From assembly GCF_964656455.1 (NCBI RefSeq), contig NC_135722.1:90329313-90393312 (forward strand): 64,000 bases of DNA. Reading direction: 5' to 3'. The stretch is from Halichoerus grypus. Taxonomy: Eukaryota > Chordata > Mammalia > Carnivora > Phocidae. The translations under genes were made by a program, and so were the position numbers. Below, piece after piece: positions 35,232 through 47,220 of this stretch. Numbering within the stretch: the first letter of the stretch is position 1; the number at the start of each line of letters is the position of its first letter. The notes under the pieces are model-generated. The model made no database searches, was not told the DNA's origin, and was given only the letters and a program-made list of their open reading frames with translations.

Positions 35232-35602
35232 TTTAGAAATAACCAAATTCCTACTAATTATTTCAAGTTTACTATTTTAGTAGAAAGCTTTTTCTTCATG
35301 TAAACATTTTCTCAAGTCTGCTGAATTAATTTTTCTGGTAAATAGAAGGCTCAGTTCCTTACCCCATATTGCTTCACACATAATGGAATTCTTTGATATC
35401 ATAATCATTAGGAAAATAGGAATCTCAAAATCATAAAGTGAGTTAGGAAGTAAGCCATCTTTCTAGTCAAATCTTTGATTCTGTTGGTGAGAAAGCTGGG
35501 GCTCAGAGAAGACACATGAATTACTTAACTCAGTAAGTTGTGCCTTAATAATCATTGGAGATATCTGTTAAACATACGTGTTCTTAAAAATAACGTCTAT
35601 TA

Positions 35603-35804
35603 GGGGCGCCTGGGTGGCTCAGTCGTTAAGCGTCTGCCTTCGGCTCAGGTCATGATCCCAGGGTCCTGGGATCGAGCCCCGCATCGGGCTCCCTGCTCCG
35701 CGGGAAGCCTGCTTCTCTCTCTCCCACTCCCTGTGCTTGTGTTCCCTCTCTCGCTGTGTCTCTCTCTGTCAAATAAATAAATAAAATTAAAAAAAAAAAA
35801 AAAA
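35603..35804 (+). repeat. CAN-SINE, near-consensus
   Basis: Head GGGGCGCCTGGGTGGCTCAG, tail AAATAAATAAATAAAATT-A(n); flanks ACGTCTATTA and AAGTCTATTA. Confidence 0.95.
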
Positions 35805-36409
35805 GTCTATTAATTAGCTTAAAGACAGTATATATTCTCAGGCTCTAAACCCAAAATACTGAACCAGAATCTCCAGAATCTTCAGGAAATTCTTATGATG
35901 AGGTAAAAAGGAAACATCCAAATGAAATGCAACAGTTTTTCTAAATGTCTACAAATGTAGGACATTTAACACAGGCATACCATCTGCTATCCTCTCTTCA
36001 TTTAAGCGCATATATCATTTATTATAGTCAATACCATCCCAGTTTGCTAAGAGTTAATCACCATTAAAATATTTCCAAGTTTTAATTTATGGAAGTCATT
36101 TTCTACTCTAAAGTCCAGTCTATGCTCTAGATTGAAGAAGAATTGGTAGAAGAATGGTTACTTCTACTGTATGTGGGACGACCTGTTAGCTTGGGATAGT
36201 TTTAAAAAATACACAATGAAAAGTGTGTATGCTCATGCTCTTTCTTTAAACATGGTTCTAAAAGGCCATCATCTGAACAAATTACAGCCATGCAAAAAAT
36301 ACTCTGTATTAAGAAAGATTAAAGTAAAAAGGGAATTAATTTAATGTTTATTAAGTTTTGAAGACAGACATCTTCAGAATTCAGTGCTCAGTTCAGCTAC
36401 TAAACCTGA
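35805..36409. other. FAM118B 5' intron, unassigned
   Basis: No gene or repeat recognised. Confidence 0.5.
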
Positions 36410-36590
36410 GTTTTAACAAACTGATAGTGCTTACCACATGCCAAACACTATTTACAAATATTAACTCATGTAATCCCTATAAGCTTACGAAATACCATTA
36501 TTACCCTATTTTTAGGGATGAGAAAACTGAAGGACAGAAAGGCTGGGCAGCATAATTCAAACCAAGATAGTCTGCCTCCCAAGACCATGG
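36410..36590 (+). repeat. MIR/L2-like relic
   Basis: Contains GCTTACCACATGCCAAACAC, AACTCATGTAATCCCTATAA and GGGATGAGAAAACTGAAGG, typical of MIR. Diverged. Confidence 0.6.
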
Positions 36591-36737
36591 TCTGAAATAT
36601 TCTATTTATTACAACCTAAAAATGTTCTCCAAGTATTAGCATCTCACCTTTTGTTCATTTGTTTTTAATTTGCAGGCCAAAACTATCAAAAAAGGAAGAT
36701 CCCACATTCCAGAAAGATTTACTCGAAATAATTCTGT

Positions 36738-36880
36738 GGCTCAGGTCATGATCTCAAGTCCTGGGATTGAGCCCCACATCGGGCTCCCAGCTCAGCACGG
36801 AGCCTGCTTCTCCCTCTCCCTCTCCCCCTGTTTGTGCTGTCTCTCTCTCAAATGAATAAATAAAATTAAAAAAAAGAAAG
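36738..36880 (+). repeat. CAN-SINE lacking its 5' head
   Basis: Starts within the core at GGCTCAGGTCATGATCTC; the tail ends AAATGAATAAATAAAATT. AATTCTGT lies on both sides (36730-36737 and 36881-36888), so the truncation happened at insertion. Confidence 0.88.
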
Positions 36881-36888
36881 AATTCTGT

Positions 36889-38366
36889 ATAATGCTTAAC
36901 AGCTGCTTCATGACCAGGTGCTCTGCTGATGTAATCATGGCACCGACTTAAATTCAGAAGCTGAATGAAACAGCTTTTTCTGGTGACAAGTGCTATTTGT
37001 TACATACCCCCAACCACCACTAATCTACCTAGACTGGTCCTATCATTTTCTCCTGGAAAATATGCTAGGCCACTTTTGCTGGATTCTAACAGATGGTAAA
37101 TTCTTGATGTCTATACCTGAATACTAAGCTTTCTTATTTTTTTTCTTTACACAGTCAACTATTCTGAAGGTCCATTCATTCTACATAATTTAAGATAATT
37201 AAATATGGCCAAGACCTCCTAACAAGTTGTTACTGCAATGTTTGGGTCCTCTTATTTAGGAACTGAATGAGAAGAAATTCAGTATCGCCACATTATATTT
37301 GATCATATACACATCCTGTTTTGTAACAGGATAACATCTTTCCTTCAGGCTAAAGGATGCCTCATACGCTACAATCTCACACATACATCCCAGTGGCATC
37401 AAAGCATAAACCATATCTTATTTCTTCCAGAGTACTGTTTCAGAAAAAAAGAAATCCATTTTAGTGTTTATCCTAAACAACATGCAGTTACTTTAAAAAG
37501 CTTCCACACTGTGAAAATCTTACAAAGCACTGCTAACATGCATCAGCTAGTTCACACATTAACTTCTTTTTGTGATCACTATTTGAGCTTTTCATTTCAG
37601 TGGGACTTGCTATGTACAGCAGAGATGGGAAAAGCTTTTCTGCCACAAGACCAAAGGCAATTGCCTGTGGCAGTGTCTTTGTTACTACAATTACTGCTAA
37701 AGCCACCAAAAAACTCCTTCAAGACCAAGAGAGTTCAGCAAAATAAAAGTCAGATATTTGGTAAATGCTCAGAAAAGTAACAGCAACCTCATTAAATTTT
37801 GTAAGGCTCAAGCCTGCATATAAGAAAGGACACTTACACTTTGAAGCCTGTCAGCTTGGCATGAAAAAGAATGCTTCCATCTGGTAAATCAAAAGGAAAA
37901 ATCAAGGCAAGCGTTTTGGGAAAAATCCATTAAGAAACAAGGAAAAGGGACAAGAGGAAAAGGGGTGGTTATAGGACTGAAATTAAATTCATAAAAACTA
38001 GAGGACGTGTGGATTTGAAAACATTAACGAATCACAGTAGCTCTTGCTTTCCTAGCATCTTGGTGCTGCAATGATAGCAAAATCTGGTTCCTTTTCCGGT
38101 TCAAAAATCAGAGTGAGGTCTCTCCCTGTGCTTCTGGTGTGTAGTGTTCAGCTCAAACAACTGGCAGGCCAGAAGGAACTCAGAATACATTCTGGTATAT
38201 GGGTGGATGGAATAAATCAAAAGGAGAGAGAAGTTCTAATGATGACATTTTTGCCTGGAAATAAAAAGATCTACAAACGACTAGCTTGAGGAAGTGGTAC
38301 CTTTCTTGCCTTAAAAGATCAGTTTTATTTACAGCAAGCTTTCCCTCATTCTATTAAAAAAAGGGG
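36889..38366. other. FAM118B 5' intron, unassigned
   Basis: No gene recognised. The short open frames near 37511 and 38071 have no splice context or homology I know. Confidence 0.5.
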
Positions 38367-38368
38367 GG

Positions 38369-38562
38369 GGAGGCACCTAGGGGGCTCAGTCTGTTAAGCG
38401 TCTGCCTTGATCCCAGGGTCCTGGGATCGAGCCCCACATCTGGCTCCCTGCTCAGCGGGAAGCCTGCTTCTCCCTCTGCCCCTCCCCCTGCTTGTGCTCT
38501 CTCTCGCTCTTGCTCTCTCTCTCAAATAAAGAAATAAAATCTTGAAAAAAAATAAAATAAAA
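38369..38562 (+). repeat. CAN-SINE with diverged head and internal deletion
   Basis: GGAGGCACCTAGGGGGCTCAG head; the GGCTCAGGTCATGA part is missing between TCTGCCTT and GATCCCAGGGTCC. Confidence 0.9.
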
Positions 38563-39255
38563 TCCAAAATGGTATCATAATGTACTTAACATGTTAAAAA
38601 AAAAAAAAAAAAGACCGTGACTAGAAGACTGGTTTATTTCTCTAGCACAAACACATAAAAGGGTTAACTTCATTTTTTAAGGGAAAAAGATAGTCATCCT
38701 CCAACTTGGAAGAAACCAAATCCCTCTAGTTGTGGCTTTTGGCCTAATTCCAACACATCTGGTTTTTAACAACTATGGGGGAGGGAGAAAGGAAAAGATA
38801 TCCAGTATAGAGTACTACAAAAGCGTACTCAACAAGCTTGTTGACAATTAACAAATCAAATGTTTTACTCAGGTAGTTGGTGAATTCAGTTTCATGATGT
38901 AGACTGCACCCTTTCCTATCAGTGTATAAAACAAATTTTCCATTTTCTTCCTTCTAACACACACACACATACACACAAATGAAACTGATATAGAGGAATT
39001 ACATCTACTAGCGCTAGGGCTGGATTGCTCTGTGTACCCCAGTCTCGAAGCACGTCCTCTACCTCTGGTTAACTCAGTTTGCTCTTACTTCTGTATCTAA
39101 ATTGCATGTGACTGACATCCTCTACGCTCTGTCAGGTAAGATCTGCACCACACTTACTTCCTGAAAATCTGCTGTAACGTAGTCACTGATAAAATGCCAG
39201 ACAGACACTACTTACTCTTGGTATTTTACCAGCAAACACTGACCCAATATGTCTA
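38563..39255. other. FAM118B 5' intron, unassigned
   Basis: Contains an A-run near 38594 and a short CACACA tract near 38958; otherwise nothing recognised. Confidence 0.5.
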
Positions 39256-39304
39256 ATATATGAATGACCTCACCAGAGCTATATATGAATGACCTCATAA
39301 GAAG
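39256..39304 (+). repeat. Imperfect 25-bp tandem duplication
   Basis: ATATATGAATGACCTCA occurs at 39256-39272 and 39281-39297, followed in both by a diverged GAGCT/GAAGCT end. Confidence 0.85.
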
Positions 39305-39362
39305 CTTGATCCCAGGACCCTAGGATCATGACCTGAGCCAAAGGCAGACACTTTACCGACTT
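39304..39362 (-). repeat. Internal fragment of CAN-SINE, antisense, both ends missing
   Basis: Holds only the core complement (GATCCCAGGACCC through AGGCAGACACTTTACCGAC). There is no poly-T and no GAGCCACCCAGGCGCCCC end. Confidence 0.85.
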
Positions 39363-39567
39363 TAAAGAATGAGAGGTTTGCCCCAAATTCTAGAAAGTCT
39401 TTTAATTCAAGTCCTAAGATCAACCACATTAGTATTCCAGGCTAAAGAGCTCAGACGTTGTTTATATCAGTTATTTTCAATTATAAAACCAAAGTAACAT
39501 ATTACGTATAGGGAACAAAATTGTTTCAAGAAGGAACAGTAAGACATCCAAATTAAAATTTCATCTG

Positions 39568-39765
39568 AGGGCGCCTGGGTGGCTCAGTTGTTAAGCGTCT
39601 GCCTTCGGCTCAGGTCATGATCCCAGGGTCCTGGGATCGAGCCCCGCTTCGGGCTCCCTGCTCCACAGGAGGCCTCCTTCTCCCTCTCCCACTCCCCCTG
39701 CTTGCGTTCCCTCTCTCGCTGTGTCTCTCTCTGTCAAATAAATAAATAAAATCTTTAAAAAAATT
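39568..39765 (+). repeat. CAN-SINE, near-consensus
   Basis: Head GGGCGCCTGGGTGGCTCAG, tail AAATAAATAAATAAAATCTTT-A. Flanks AAAATTTCATCTGA and AAATTTTTTCATTTGA. Confidence 0.94.
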
Positions 39766-40902
39766 TTTTCATTTGAATTAGAAGTTGGTGACTGAAGTTG
39801 ATGATTTTACTGTGCAAAGAATGCTAATTCCTTCTTTGTCACTGCTTTCCCTCCTGTGAAGCTTCTGAAAAGGTATACCCTGAAAACAATGACACATGTT
39901 GCTAAGGAAGGAGACATTTTAATAAAATATTTTCCATGTATCAAGTAAAAATCATACAATTTCATCGCAAATGGCATAGGGTATTCACTGAAAATGAGAT
40001 TAAATAAATCTTCAAGGGCAAGATTTTATGTTCTAGGGAGTCCTTGAAAACTAAATCCCTCCTCTGAAGACAGTGTGGGTTATGTATGGCAATACTGTCA
40101 AGGGCTGACTTTTCATGTCAAAAGAGCACACACAATACTGCTGCATACAAATGCAGATTCATCCAAGTTTGGGCGATCCCAGAAGATCTCATCATTATAG
40201 AGGATCTCTCTATGAGCTAAAATTTGACCAGCCTTAAAGAAGGGAAGACTATTCTGTCATAACAAAAATAAAAATATTTATTAAGAATATCCCACCTAAT
40301 TTCCACCCCTTTTCACTTGCTTGAGGATTTCTGACTCACAGAGTACTGAATTTGACAATTTAAAAAAAGTTATATTTTGACAATTATAAAGCTTGGCAAA
40401 TGTTATGATTAAAAACCCTAAGTTTACCTGAATGTTAACAGTGATTAAGTGAATTCGCGGTCAACTTGAGGTGAAACACCTCAGAGGTCCCTATACCGTA
40501 GCCATGGAATCCAACCCCATTAAACAGCAAAACCAAGGATAGAATATAAGATACAAAGTAGATTTGCTTTACAATTATTCTTAGAGTTAACTAAAAGGAA
40601 AATAAAATGTTCTTCATTAAGATAAACAAAAAGAAATCACTCAAGTCCAATTTGTTCATTACTTCCAAATTCATGTTCAAGTGCATAGTTAAACAGATAT
40701 AAGAGATAAAAAAATAATTGAATAGACACCCATCTTAGGTTCTTAATTATGTTTAAAACTCAGTTATCAGAATACCCAATAAAGAGTGACTAAGAATAAA
40801 CTTGCTTTGAGTGCATTCTATTTCTTTTAATCTTGTCATATAACAGCTGTAATGTCTACTAAATGTTAGGTTCTTAAACTTTCCACTTAGAATGGCAATG
40901 GA
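39766..40902. other. FAM118B 5' intron, unassigned
   Basis: AT-rich, no gene or repeat recognised. Confidence 0.5.
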
Positions 40903-41119
40903 GGGGCACCTGGGTGGCTCAGTCGGCTAAGTGTATGACTCTTGATTTCGGCTCAGGTAGTGATCTCGGGGTCATGGGATCAAGCCCCACGATCCCCACG
41001 TCAGGCTCTGCACCCCACAGAGAGTCTCCTTGGGATTCTCTCTCTCCTTCTCCCTCTGCACCTCCCAACAGCGCGCACACACTCTAATAAATAAATAAAT
41101 CTTAAAAAATAAAAAAAAA
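40903..41119 (+). repeat. CAN-SINE, older subtype
   Basis: Head GGGGCACCTGGGTGGCTCAG, core GTGATCTCGGGGTCATGGGA. Target-site duplication AGAATGGCAATGGA (40889-40902) against AGAATGTCAAGGGA (41120-41133). Confidence 0.93.
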
Positions 41120-41617
41120 AGAATGTCAAGGGAACTGGAGGCTTAAAGAGGTGGCAGTATTTCCTTTAAAAGAGGGTTAAAAAAAAATAAAGAGGGTAGA
41201 CTACTAAATTTTGGGGTGATTCATATGCAGTCCTATCTGGAGAAAGAAGAGAAAAAGCCCTGCAATTTTTTTTTCTTAAAGCACTTCTAATTTGCAGTTC
41301 TATAAACACATACCATTTCCCTTTTTTTCAGTGAGAAGTACAGCTGACCCCTGAACAATGTGGGAGTGAGAGGCACCAACCCCCTCCACGAAGTCGAAGA
41401 TTCACATATAACTTTTCACTCTCCCAAACTACTGTTGACCATAAGCCTTACTAGTAACATAAACAGTTGCTTAACACATATTTTCTGTTATATGTAGTAT
41501 GTACTATATTCTTAAAGTAAGTTATTTTCTCTAGAAAATAAAATGTTAAGAAAATCACAAGAGAAAATACATTTACAGTAGTATACTGTATTTATCAAAA
41601 ACAAATCTGCATATAAG

Positions 41618-43445
41618 AAAATAATCCCATTTACAGTTGCACCAAAAACTAAAATATCTAGGAATAAACTTAACCAAAGAGGTGAAAGACCTATACTCTG
41701 AAAACTATTAAACAAAGATGAAAGAAATTCAAGATGATGCAAAAAAATGGATATTCCATGCTCAAGTTGGAAGAATAAATATTGTTAATATGTCTATACT
41801 ACCCAAAGCAATCTAAAGATGTAATGCAATCCCTATCAAAATACCAACAGCAATTTTCACAGAACTAGAACAAACAATCCTAAAATTTGTATGGAATCAC
41901 AAAAGACCTGAATAGCCAAAGCAATCTTGAGAAAGAAAAACAAAACTGGAGATACCACAATTCCAGATTTCACGTTATATTACAAAGCAGTAGTAATTAA
42001 AACAGTATGGTACTGGCACAAATAAAGACACATAGATCAATGGAATAGAACAGAAAACCCAGAAAGAAACCCACAATTATATGGTCAATTAATCTTTGAC
42101 AAAGGAGGAATGAATATACAATGGGAAAAAGTCTTTTCAATAAACAGTGTTGGAAAAACTGGACATCCACATGCAAAAGAGTGAAACTGGACCACGTTCA
42201 CCATACACAAAAATAAACTCAAAATGGATTAAAGACATAAATGTGAGACCTGAAACTATAAACATCCTAGAAGAGAACACAGGCAGTGATCTCTCAGACA
42301 CTAGCTGTAATATTTTTCTAGATATGTCTCTTGAGGCAAGGGAAACAAAAGCAAAAATAAATATTGGGACTATATGAGAATAAAAAGTTTCTGCACAACA
42401 AAGGAAATAATCAACAAACCTAAAAGGCAACCTACTCAATGGGAGAAGATATTTGCAAATGACATGTCCGAAAAAGGCTTAGAATCCAAAATATATAAAG
42501 AACTGCTACAATTCAACACCCAAAAAACAATCCAACTAAAAATGGGCAGAAGACACGAACAGACATTTCTCCAAAAAAGATACAGACGGCCAACAGATAC
42601 ATTGAAGATGCTCAGCATCACTCATCATCAGGAAGATGTAAATCAAAACTAAAATCAAATAATCGCCTCACACCTGTCAGAAATGGCTAAACTCAAAACA
42701 CAAGTAACAACAAGTGTTGGTGAGGATGTGGAGAAAAAGGAACCCTCTTACACTCTTGGTGGGAATGCGAACTGCTGCAGCCATTGTGGAAAACAGTATG
42801 GAAGTTCCTCAAAAAATTAAAAATAGAACTACCCTACAACCCAGTAATCGCAGTACTGGGTATTTATCCAAAGAATACAAAAACACTAATTCAAAGGGAT
42901 ACATGCACCCCTATGTTTATGCAGCATTATTTACACCAGCCAAACTATGAAAGCAGCCCAAGTGTCCATCAATAATTGAACTGATGAAGAATAAATGGTA
43001 TATACATACAATGGAATAATTCAGCCATAAAAAAGAATGAAATCTTGCCATTTGTAACAACATGGATAGAGCTAGAGAGTATAATGCTAAGCAAGATAAG
43101 TCAGTAAAGGAAAGCAAATACCTTAAGATCTCACTCATGTGGAATTTAAAAAACAAAACAAAGAAGCAAAGGGAGGAAAAAAGAGAGACAAACCAAGCAG
43201 CAGACTTTTTTTTTAGTAGGCTCCATGCCCAGCACAGAGTCCAACGCGGGGCTTGAACTCACGACCCTGAGATCAAGACCTGAACTGAGATCGAGTCAGA
43301 CACTTAACCAACTGAGCCAACTAGGCACCCCAACAGATTCTAAACTATAGAGAAACAACCGATGGTACCCAGAGGGAAGGAGGGTGGGAGGGCGGAGTAA
43401 AACAGGGAATGAGGATTAAAGAGTACACTTATCATGATGAAAAAA
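41618..43445 (+). mobile_element. 5'-truncated L1 inside the DNA transposon
   Basis: Sense L1: ORF2 text (CCCATTTACAGTTGCACCAA, TCAATGGAATAGAACAGAAA, CAACCTACTCAATGGGAGAA) through the 3' UTR to an A-run at 43441. The target-site duplication AAATCTGCATATAAG (41603-41617) against AAATCTACGTATAAG (43446-43460) has two mismatches. ORF2 is broken by frameshifts, and an antisense SINE sits in the 3' part. Confidence 0.9.
43203..43331 (-). repeat. CAN-SINE, antisense, nested in the L1
   Basis: Starts with a short T-run and ends CAACTGAGCCAACTAGGCACCCC; it lacks the CT/GA-rich part. This is the third level of nesting. Confidence 0.88.
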
Positions 43446-43505
43446 AAATCTACGTATAAGTGGACCCATGCAGTTCAAACCTGTGTTATTTAAAGGTCAA
43501 CTGTA

Positions 43506-44499
43506 GAATGTTTTGCTTCAGAAAGTCAAAGACCCATGCTTCTGAGCATTTTCTTTAGTGGTCTTACTTGAACTTCAACCTCATGGTTAACTAGGCTAGA
43601 AACAATGAACAGCAATTCACAGATAGGACTCAAATATAAAAATCAACCACGACAAATTGGGAAAGGAATCGATGAGAAAGAAGATTAAGAAATTAAAAAA
43701 GATACTCTATGAAAAATAAAATTCAGAAACATGGGGAAAGATTATGGCAAGTATGGCTGGAACAACTCCAGTGATCGCACTGGATAAATTGGTTCTTTAT
43801 AAAGCACACTGTGCATCTGAAACAAAGGGCACTGAATACATATACCAATGTAAGACACCTGATATGCATGGGACTTAGGCAATACTGTACTAGATTGTCA
43901 CTGATTAGGATCTTGTGAATGTAGTGTGATGATTTAGACTGGAAACTTAAGAAACACAAGGAAAACTTCACAGAGTCAAAAAACAGAAAATTTGACCACC
44001 TAATTAAAAAATGTTAAAAGGATTTAGAGCTACTGAGTTTGAAAGACATAAGGGAAGTAAATCAAACCTGCTCTTAGAGCCTAGTTTCCTCCGACTAAGC
44101 CCAATCCTCAACACTATCACTGCTCCTCTTAGAGACAAGTACATTTGGCACCCCTGCCATCCTTTGCTATAAAACAAAGGCTTTTGCCTTTCAACCTGGA
44201 GACCTATAAACTGGAATGGTAAAATTTCAGTTTTTACTAAATGCCAGGTCTTAAGATCATGTGATCCAACATCATTTCTTACCCATATTTTGTATGTTTA
44301 GCTGCCCTATGAAATGAACTTAAATTTTGTGTTACTTTGGAATTATCTAATTTAAGACATGAGTCTAGGTGTTCATCAATAACATCTACAGAACATTCAC
44401 AGGATGGGAATTCTTAGCCCTATTATTCATGTATTTTGGCTTATGAACTTTTTTGAAATTGAGGAGAAACTCGTTCCTAGAAAGCCAAGTAACTCTGTC
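43506..44499. other. FAM118B 5' intron, unassigned
   Basis: No gene or repeat recognised. Confidence 0.5.
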
Positions 44500-44693
44500 C
44501 CTCCTCCCTCTGGACACACTAGCCTCTTTCCTGGTACTCAAACAGGCCCGGTACACTCTTGGTTGTTCCTTCTGCCTGGTACGCTCTTCCTAAGTTTTAA
44601 GTTTTTGCTCAAATCTTACCTTCTCAATGATGCTACCCCGACTACCCTACTTAAAACTGCACTCTCTCCACTTAATGCATTAACTGCTCTACT

Positions 44694-44876
44694 TTTTAAA
44701 GATTTTATTTATTTGACAGAGACACAGTGGGAGAGGAAACACAAGCAGGGGGAGAGAGGGAGAAGCAGGCTCCCCACTAAGCAGGGAGCCCGATGTGAGG
44801 CTCGATCCCAGGACCCTGGGATCATGACCTGAGCCGAAGGCAGATGCTTAACGACTGAGCCACCCAGGTGCACCGA
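44694..44876 (-). repeat. CAN-SINE, antisense (first of a head-to-tail pair)
   Basis: Ends GAGCCACCCAGGTGCACC directly against the next copy. Confidence 0.92.
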
Positions 44877-45058
44877 TTTATTTAGAGAGAGCATGTGCAT
44901 GAGCAGGGGGAAGGTCAGAGGGAGAGGGAGAGAATCCCAAGCAGACTCGGCACTGAGCGCGGAGCCTAATGCAGGGCTCAATCCCACGACCCTGACATCA
45001 TGACCTGAGCCCCAACCAAGAGTCAGATGCTCAACCGACTAAGCCACCCAGGCTCCCC
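44875..45058 (-). repeat. CAN-SINE, antisense (second of the pair)
   Basis: Begins GATTTATTTAGAGAGAGC and ends GCCACCCAGGCTCCCC. It is more diverged than its neighbour, so the left copy probably inserted at its A-rich tail. Confidence 0.92.
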
Positions 45059-45290
45059 TAACCGATTACTTTTTATTTCAAAGCCCATACCACTCTCTAA
45101 CATATTAATTATATTTATGACAAGCATAATAAATATACTAATTATGTTTATTATTTGTCATCTGCCTCCACCCGCTGGGAAGTAAGCTTTTCAAAGGTAG
45201 GAGTCTTTGTTTAGTTCACAATATATCCCAAGATCCTAGAACAGTACCTGGCAGATGGTAGGCATTCAGATATTTACTGAATGAACTAAC

Positions 45291-45839
45291 ACAAATGCAA
45301 AATGTTGCTCATGATTTGAATTACAAGAAAGAATTTCCTATATTACAGAAAACACATTTCCTACTAAAAGAAATACCCCATTAATGCTTTGAATGTAGCA
45401 AGAACCATGAAAGACCATTTCTTTAAGTGGAACATATGGGAAAAGCCACATTCCTGTGAACATAGTGTGCACAGTAAATCAACATTCAGACTATCAATTT
45501 TCCAGATATGATCATAACAGCCAGTGACGGTAATCTGATCCTAGCAGGCAAAAGGATTTCAGACTTAAGCTTTCAAGAACATTTTTATATATAAATCATT
45601 TTATTTTTGTAACTCAAGTTTCTGACATCTAAGATGTAAACTGATAATCTTAAGGGTAGATTCTTAAGGCAAGAACTCTTTCTGGCAAATGACTCTAGGA
45701 CCTCAGTATTTTGGGCTAAGAAATCAGTTTCTGTATTTTATATACTAAATCTATCCAAAGTGCTTTCTTTACACATGACCAGAGAAGAAGAAAAGCTTAT
45801 GTAGCGGCAAAAGGGATTTCAAAATACAAACTGGATTAA
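45291..45839. other. FAM118B 5' intron, unassigned
   Basis: No gene or repeat recognised. Confidence 0.5.
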
Positions 45840-46330
45840 GTCACAGTTTAAAACTATTCAATGGTTTCTCACTGCGGTTAATAAAATGACTCCTCACATC
45901 ATGGCTACAAGACCCAGCTTGATCTGACACCAGCAGTCCTCTTTATAACATCCCATCCACCCCTCTCCCTCATTCACCAGGCTCTAGAGCCACACAGGAC
46001 ACACACACTTTCCTGGCTCACACATAGAACATGGCTTAGGGTGGTATATTCTTCCAAATATTTCTGCCTCCCTCCCATCCTTGAAGCCTCAGCTTACATG
46101 TTACCTCAAGGAGTCTGCTTACCCACCCCCCTCGACACCATTTATACTTCAGCTCCTTATCTGCATCTCCTAACACTTGCAAAGATTGGCCTCTCCCATA
46201 AGAATAAAAGCTCTTTTAGGACAAGTACAGTCTTGTCTCATTTATCATCCTATTCCCAGCTGCTAGCAGGATCTCTGTTATACAGTAAATGTCTATACAA
46301 CCAGTAAATGCTCAAATATTTGCTGACTGA
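45840..46330 (+). repeat. LINE-2 relic
   Basis: L2 3'-type text: CAATGGTTTCTCACTGCGG, CTACAAGACCCAGCTTGATC, and a closing CAGTAAATGCTCAAATATTTGC with TGACTGAATG. Confidence 0.75.
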
Positions 46331-46653
46331 ATGTCGTACGTACCTACTATGAGTTAATTTGAGGTCTAAGAGATCAACTGATTCTTTTAATTTTATAAGC
46401 TGTAAAAACAGGGTGAACACATCAAATTGTAGTGTTGCATCTTTCATGCCAAACAAATACGTTCTGTGACTGATCACCACCCACCTGTTTAAGGCTAATG
46501 TTCAGTGCTACACATAAAAATTCTCACCTGCTTTGGAAATCTTCATCTTTTGGTTTTCTCCTTCCCTACTACATGAAAAGAAACTAAGATTGCCTAGTAC
46601 TTTTGTGAAAAGCCTACAGATTTGCTTTATAAAACAAAGCTTGTGCACTTAAT

Positions 46654-46831
46654 TCTGCCTGGGTGGCTCAGTCAGTTAAGTGTCTGCCTTCCCCTTGGGT
46701 CATGATCCAGGGGTCCCGGGATCAAGCCCCGCATCACATCGGGCACCCTGCTCAGGGGGGAGGCTGCTTCTCCCTCTCCCGCTCCCCCTGCTTGTGCTAT
46801 CTCAAATAAATAAATAAAATCTTTTTAAAAA
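46654..46831 (+). repeat. CAN-SINE, slightly 5'-truncated
   Basis: Starts CTGCCTGGGTGGCTCAG and ends AAATAAATAAATAAAATCTTT. Flanks GCACTTAATTCTG and AAATTCTGTCCACTT share AATTCTG. Confidence 0.9.
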
Positions 46832-46959
46832 AATTCTGTCCACTTCTATTCTATAGTCTTCCTATGGCCTGATCATGACTACATTCTGTATATGCTTACA
46901 GAGTTTAGAATGATACGGATTGTATTAGTCCCAAATTGTTGAATTTTCACATTCAAAAA

Positions 46960-47220
46960 TCCATTAAATGCCAGGCCCTATGCTAACAATATTACTATTA
47001 CCACATCCACCTCACCTGCACCAAACACTGTATCGTATTTACAATGAGCCAAGCACTGTTGTCTACACTTTACAAATGTTCACTCTTCTATGAAGTAGAC
47101 ACTATTATCATCACATACCACAGATATCATAGATAATGGAATCAAGGCACACAGATGTTAAATAATTTGCTATAGGTCACACAGCTATTAACGCACTAGC
47201 TAATAACACACTGGGAGGCT
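46960..47220 (+). repeat. MIR relic
   Basis: CCAAGCACTGTTGTCTACAC, ATGAAGTAGACACTATTATC, TAGGTCACACAGCTATTA: MIR order, diverged. Confidence 0.65.

Larger units (their letters stand above)
41341..43503. mobile_element. Tc1/mariner-like DNA transposon relic split by an L1
   Basis: Left end CAGCTGACCCCTGAACAAT at 41341. The right end, read in reverse complement, is CAGTTGACCTTTAAATAAC, ending at 43503. These are imperfect inverted repeats. TA flanks both sides (41339-41340 and 43504-43505), the hallmark TA target duplication. Only about 320 bp belong to the element; the rest (41618-43445) is an inserted L1. No transposase frame was seen. Confidence 0.8.
44500..45290 (+). repeat. LINE-2 relic split by two SINEs
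   Basis: Left half has CTTCTGCCTGGTACGCTCTTCC and TTTGCTCAAATCTTACCTTC; right half ends GTACCTGGCAGATGGTAGGC and TTACTGAATGAAC, the order seen in L2 3' ends. The halves are separated by 44694-45058. Confidence 0.75.

Noticed and set aside
37511..38289. Open frames of 72-89 aa in FAM118B intron
   Set aside because: No homology, no splice signals matching FAM118B and no conservation evidence.
42147..42652. Open frames in the L1 at 41618-43445 as a working reverse transcriptase
   Set aside because: The element is 5'-truncated and ORF2 is split over several frames.
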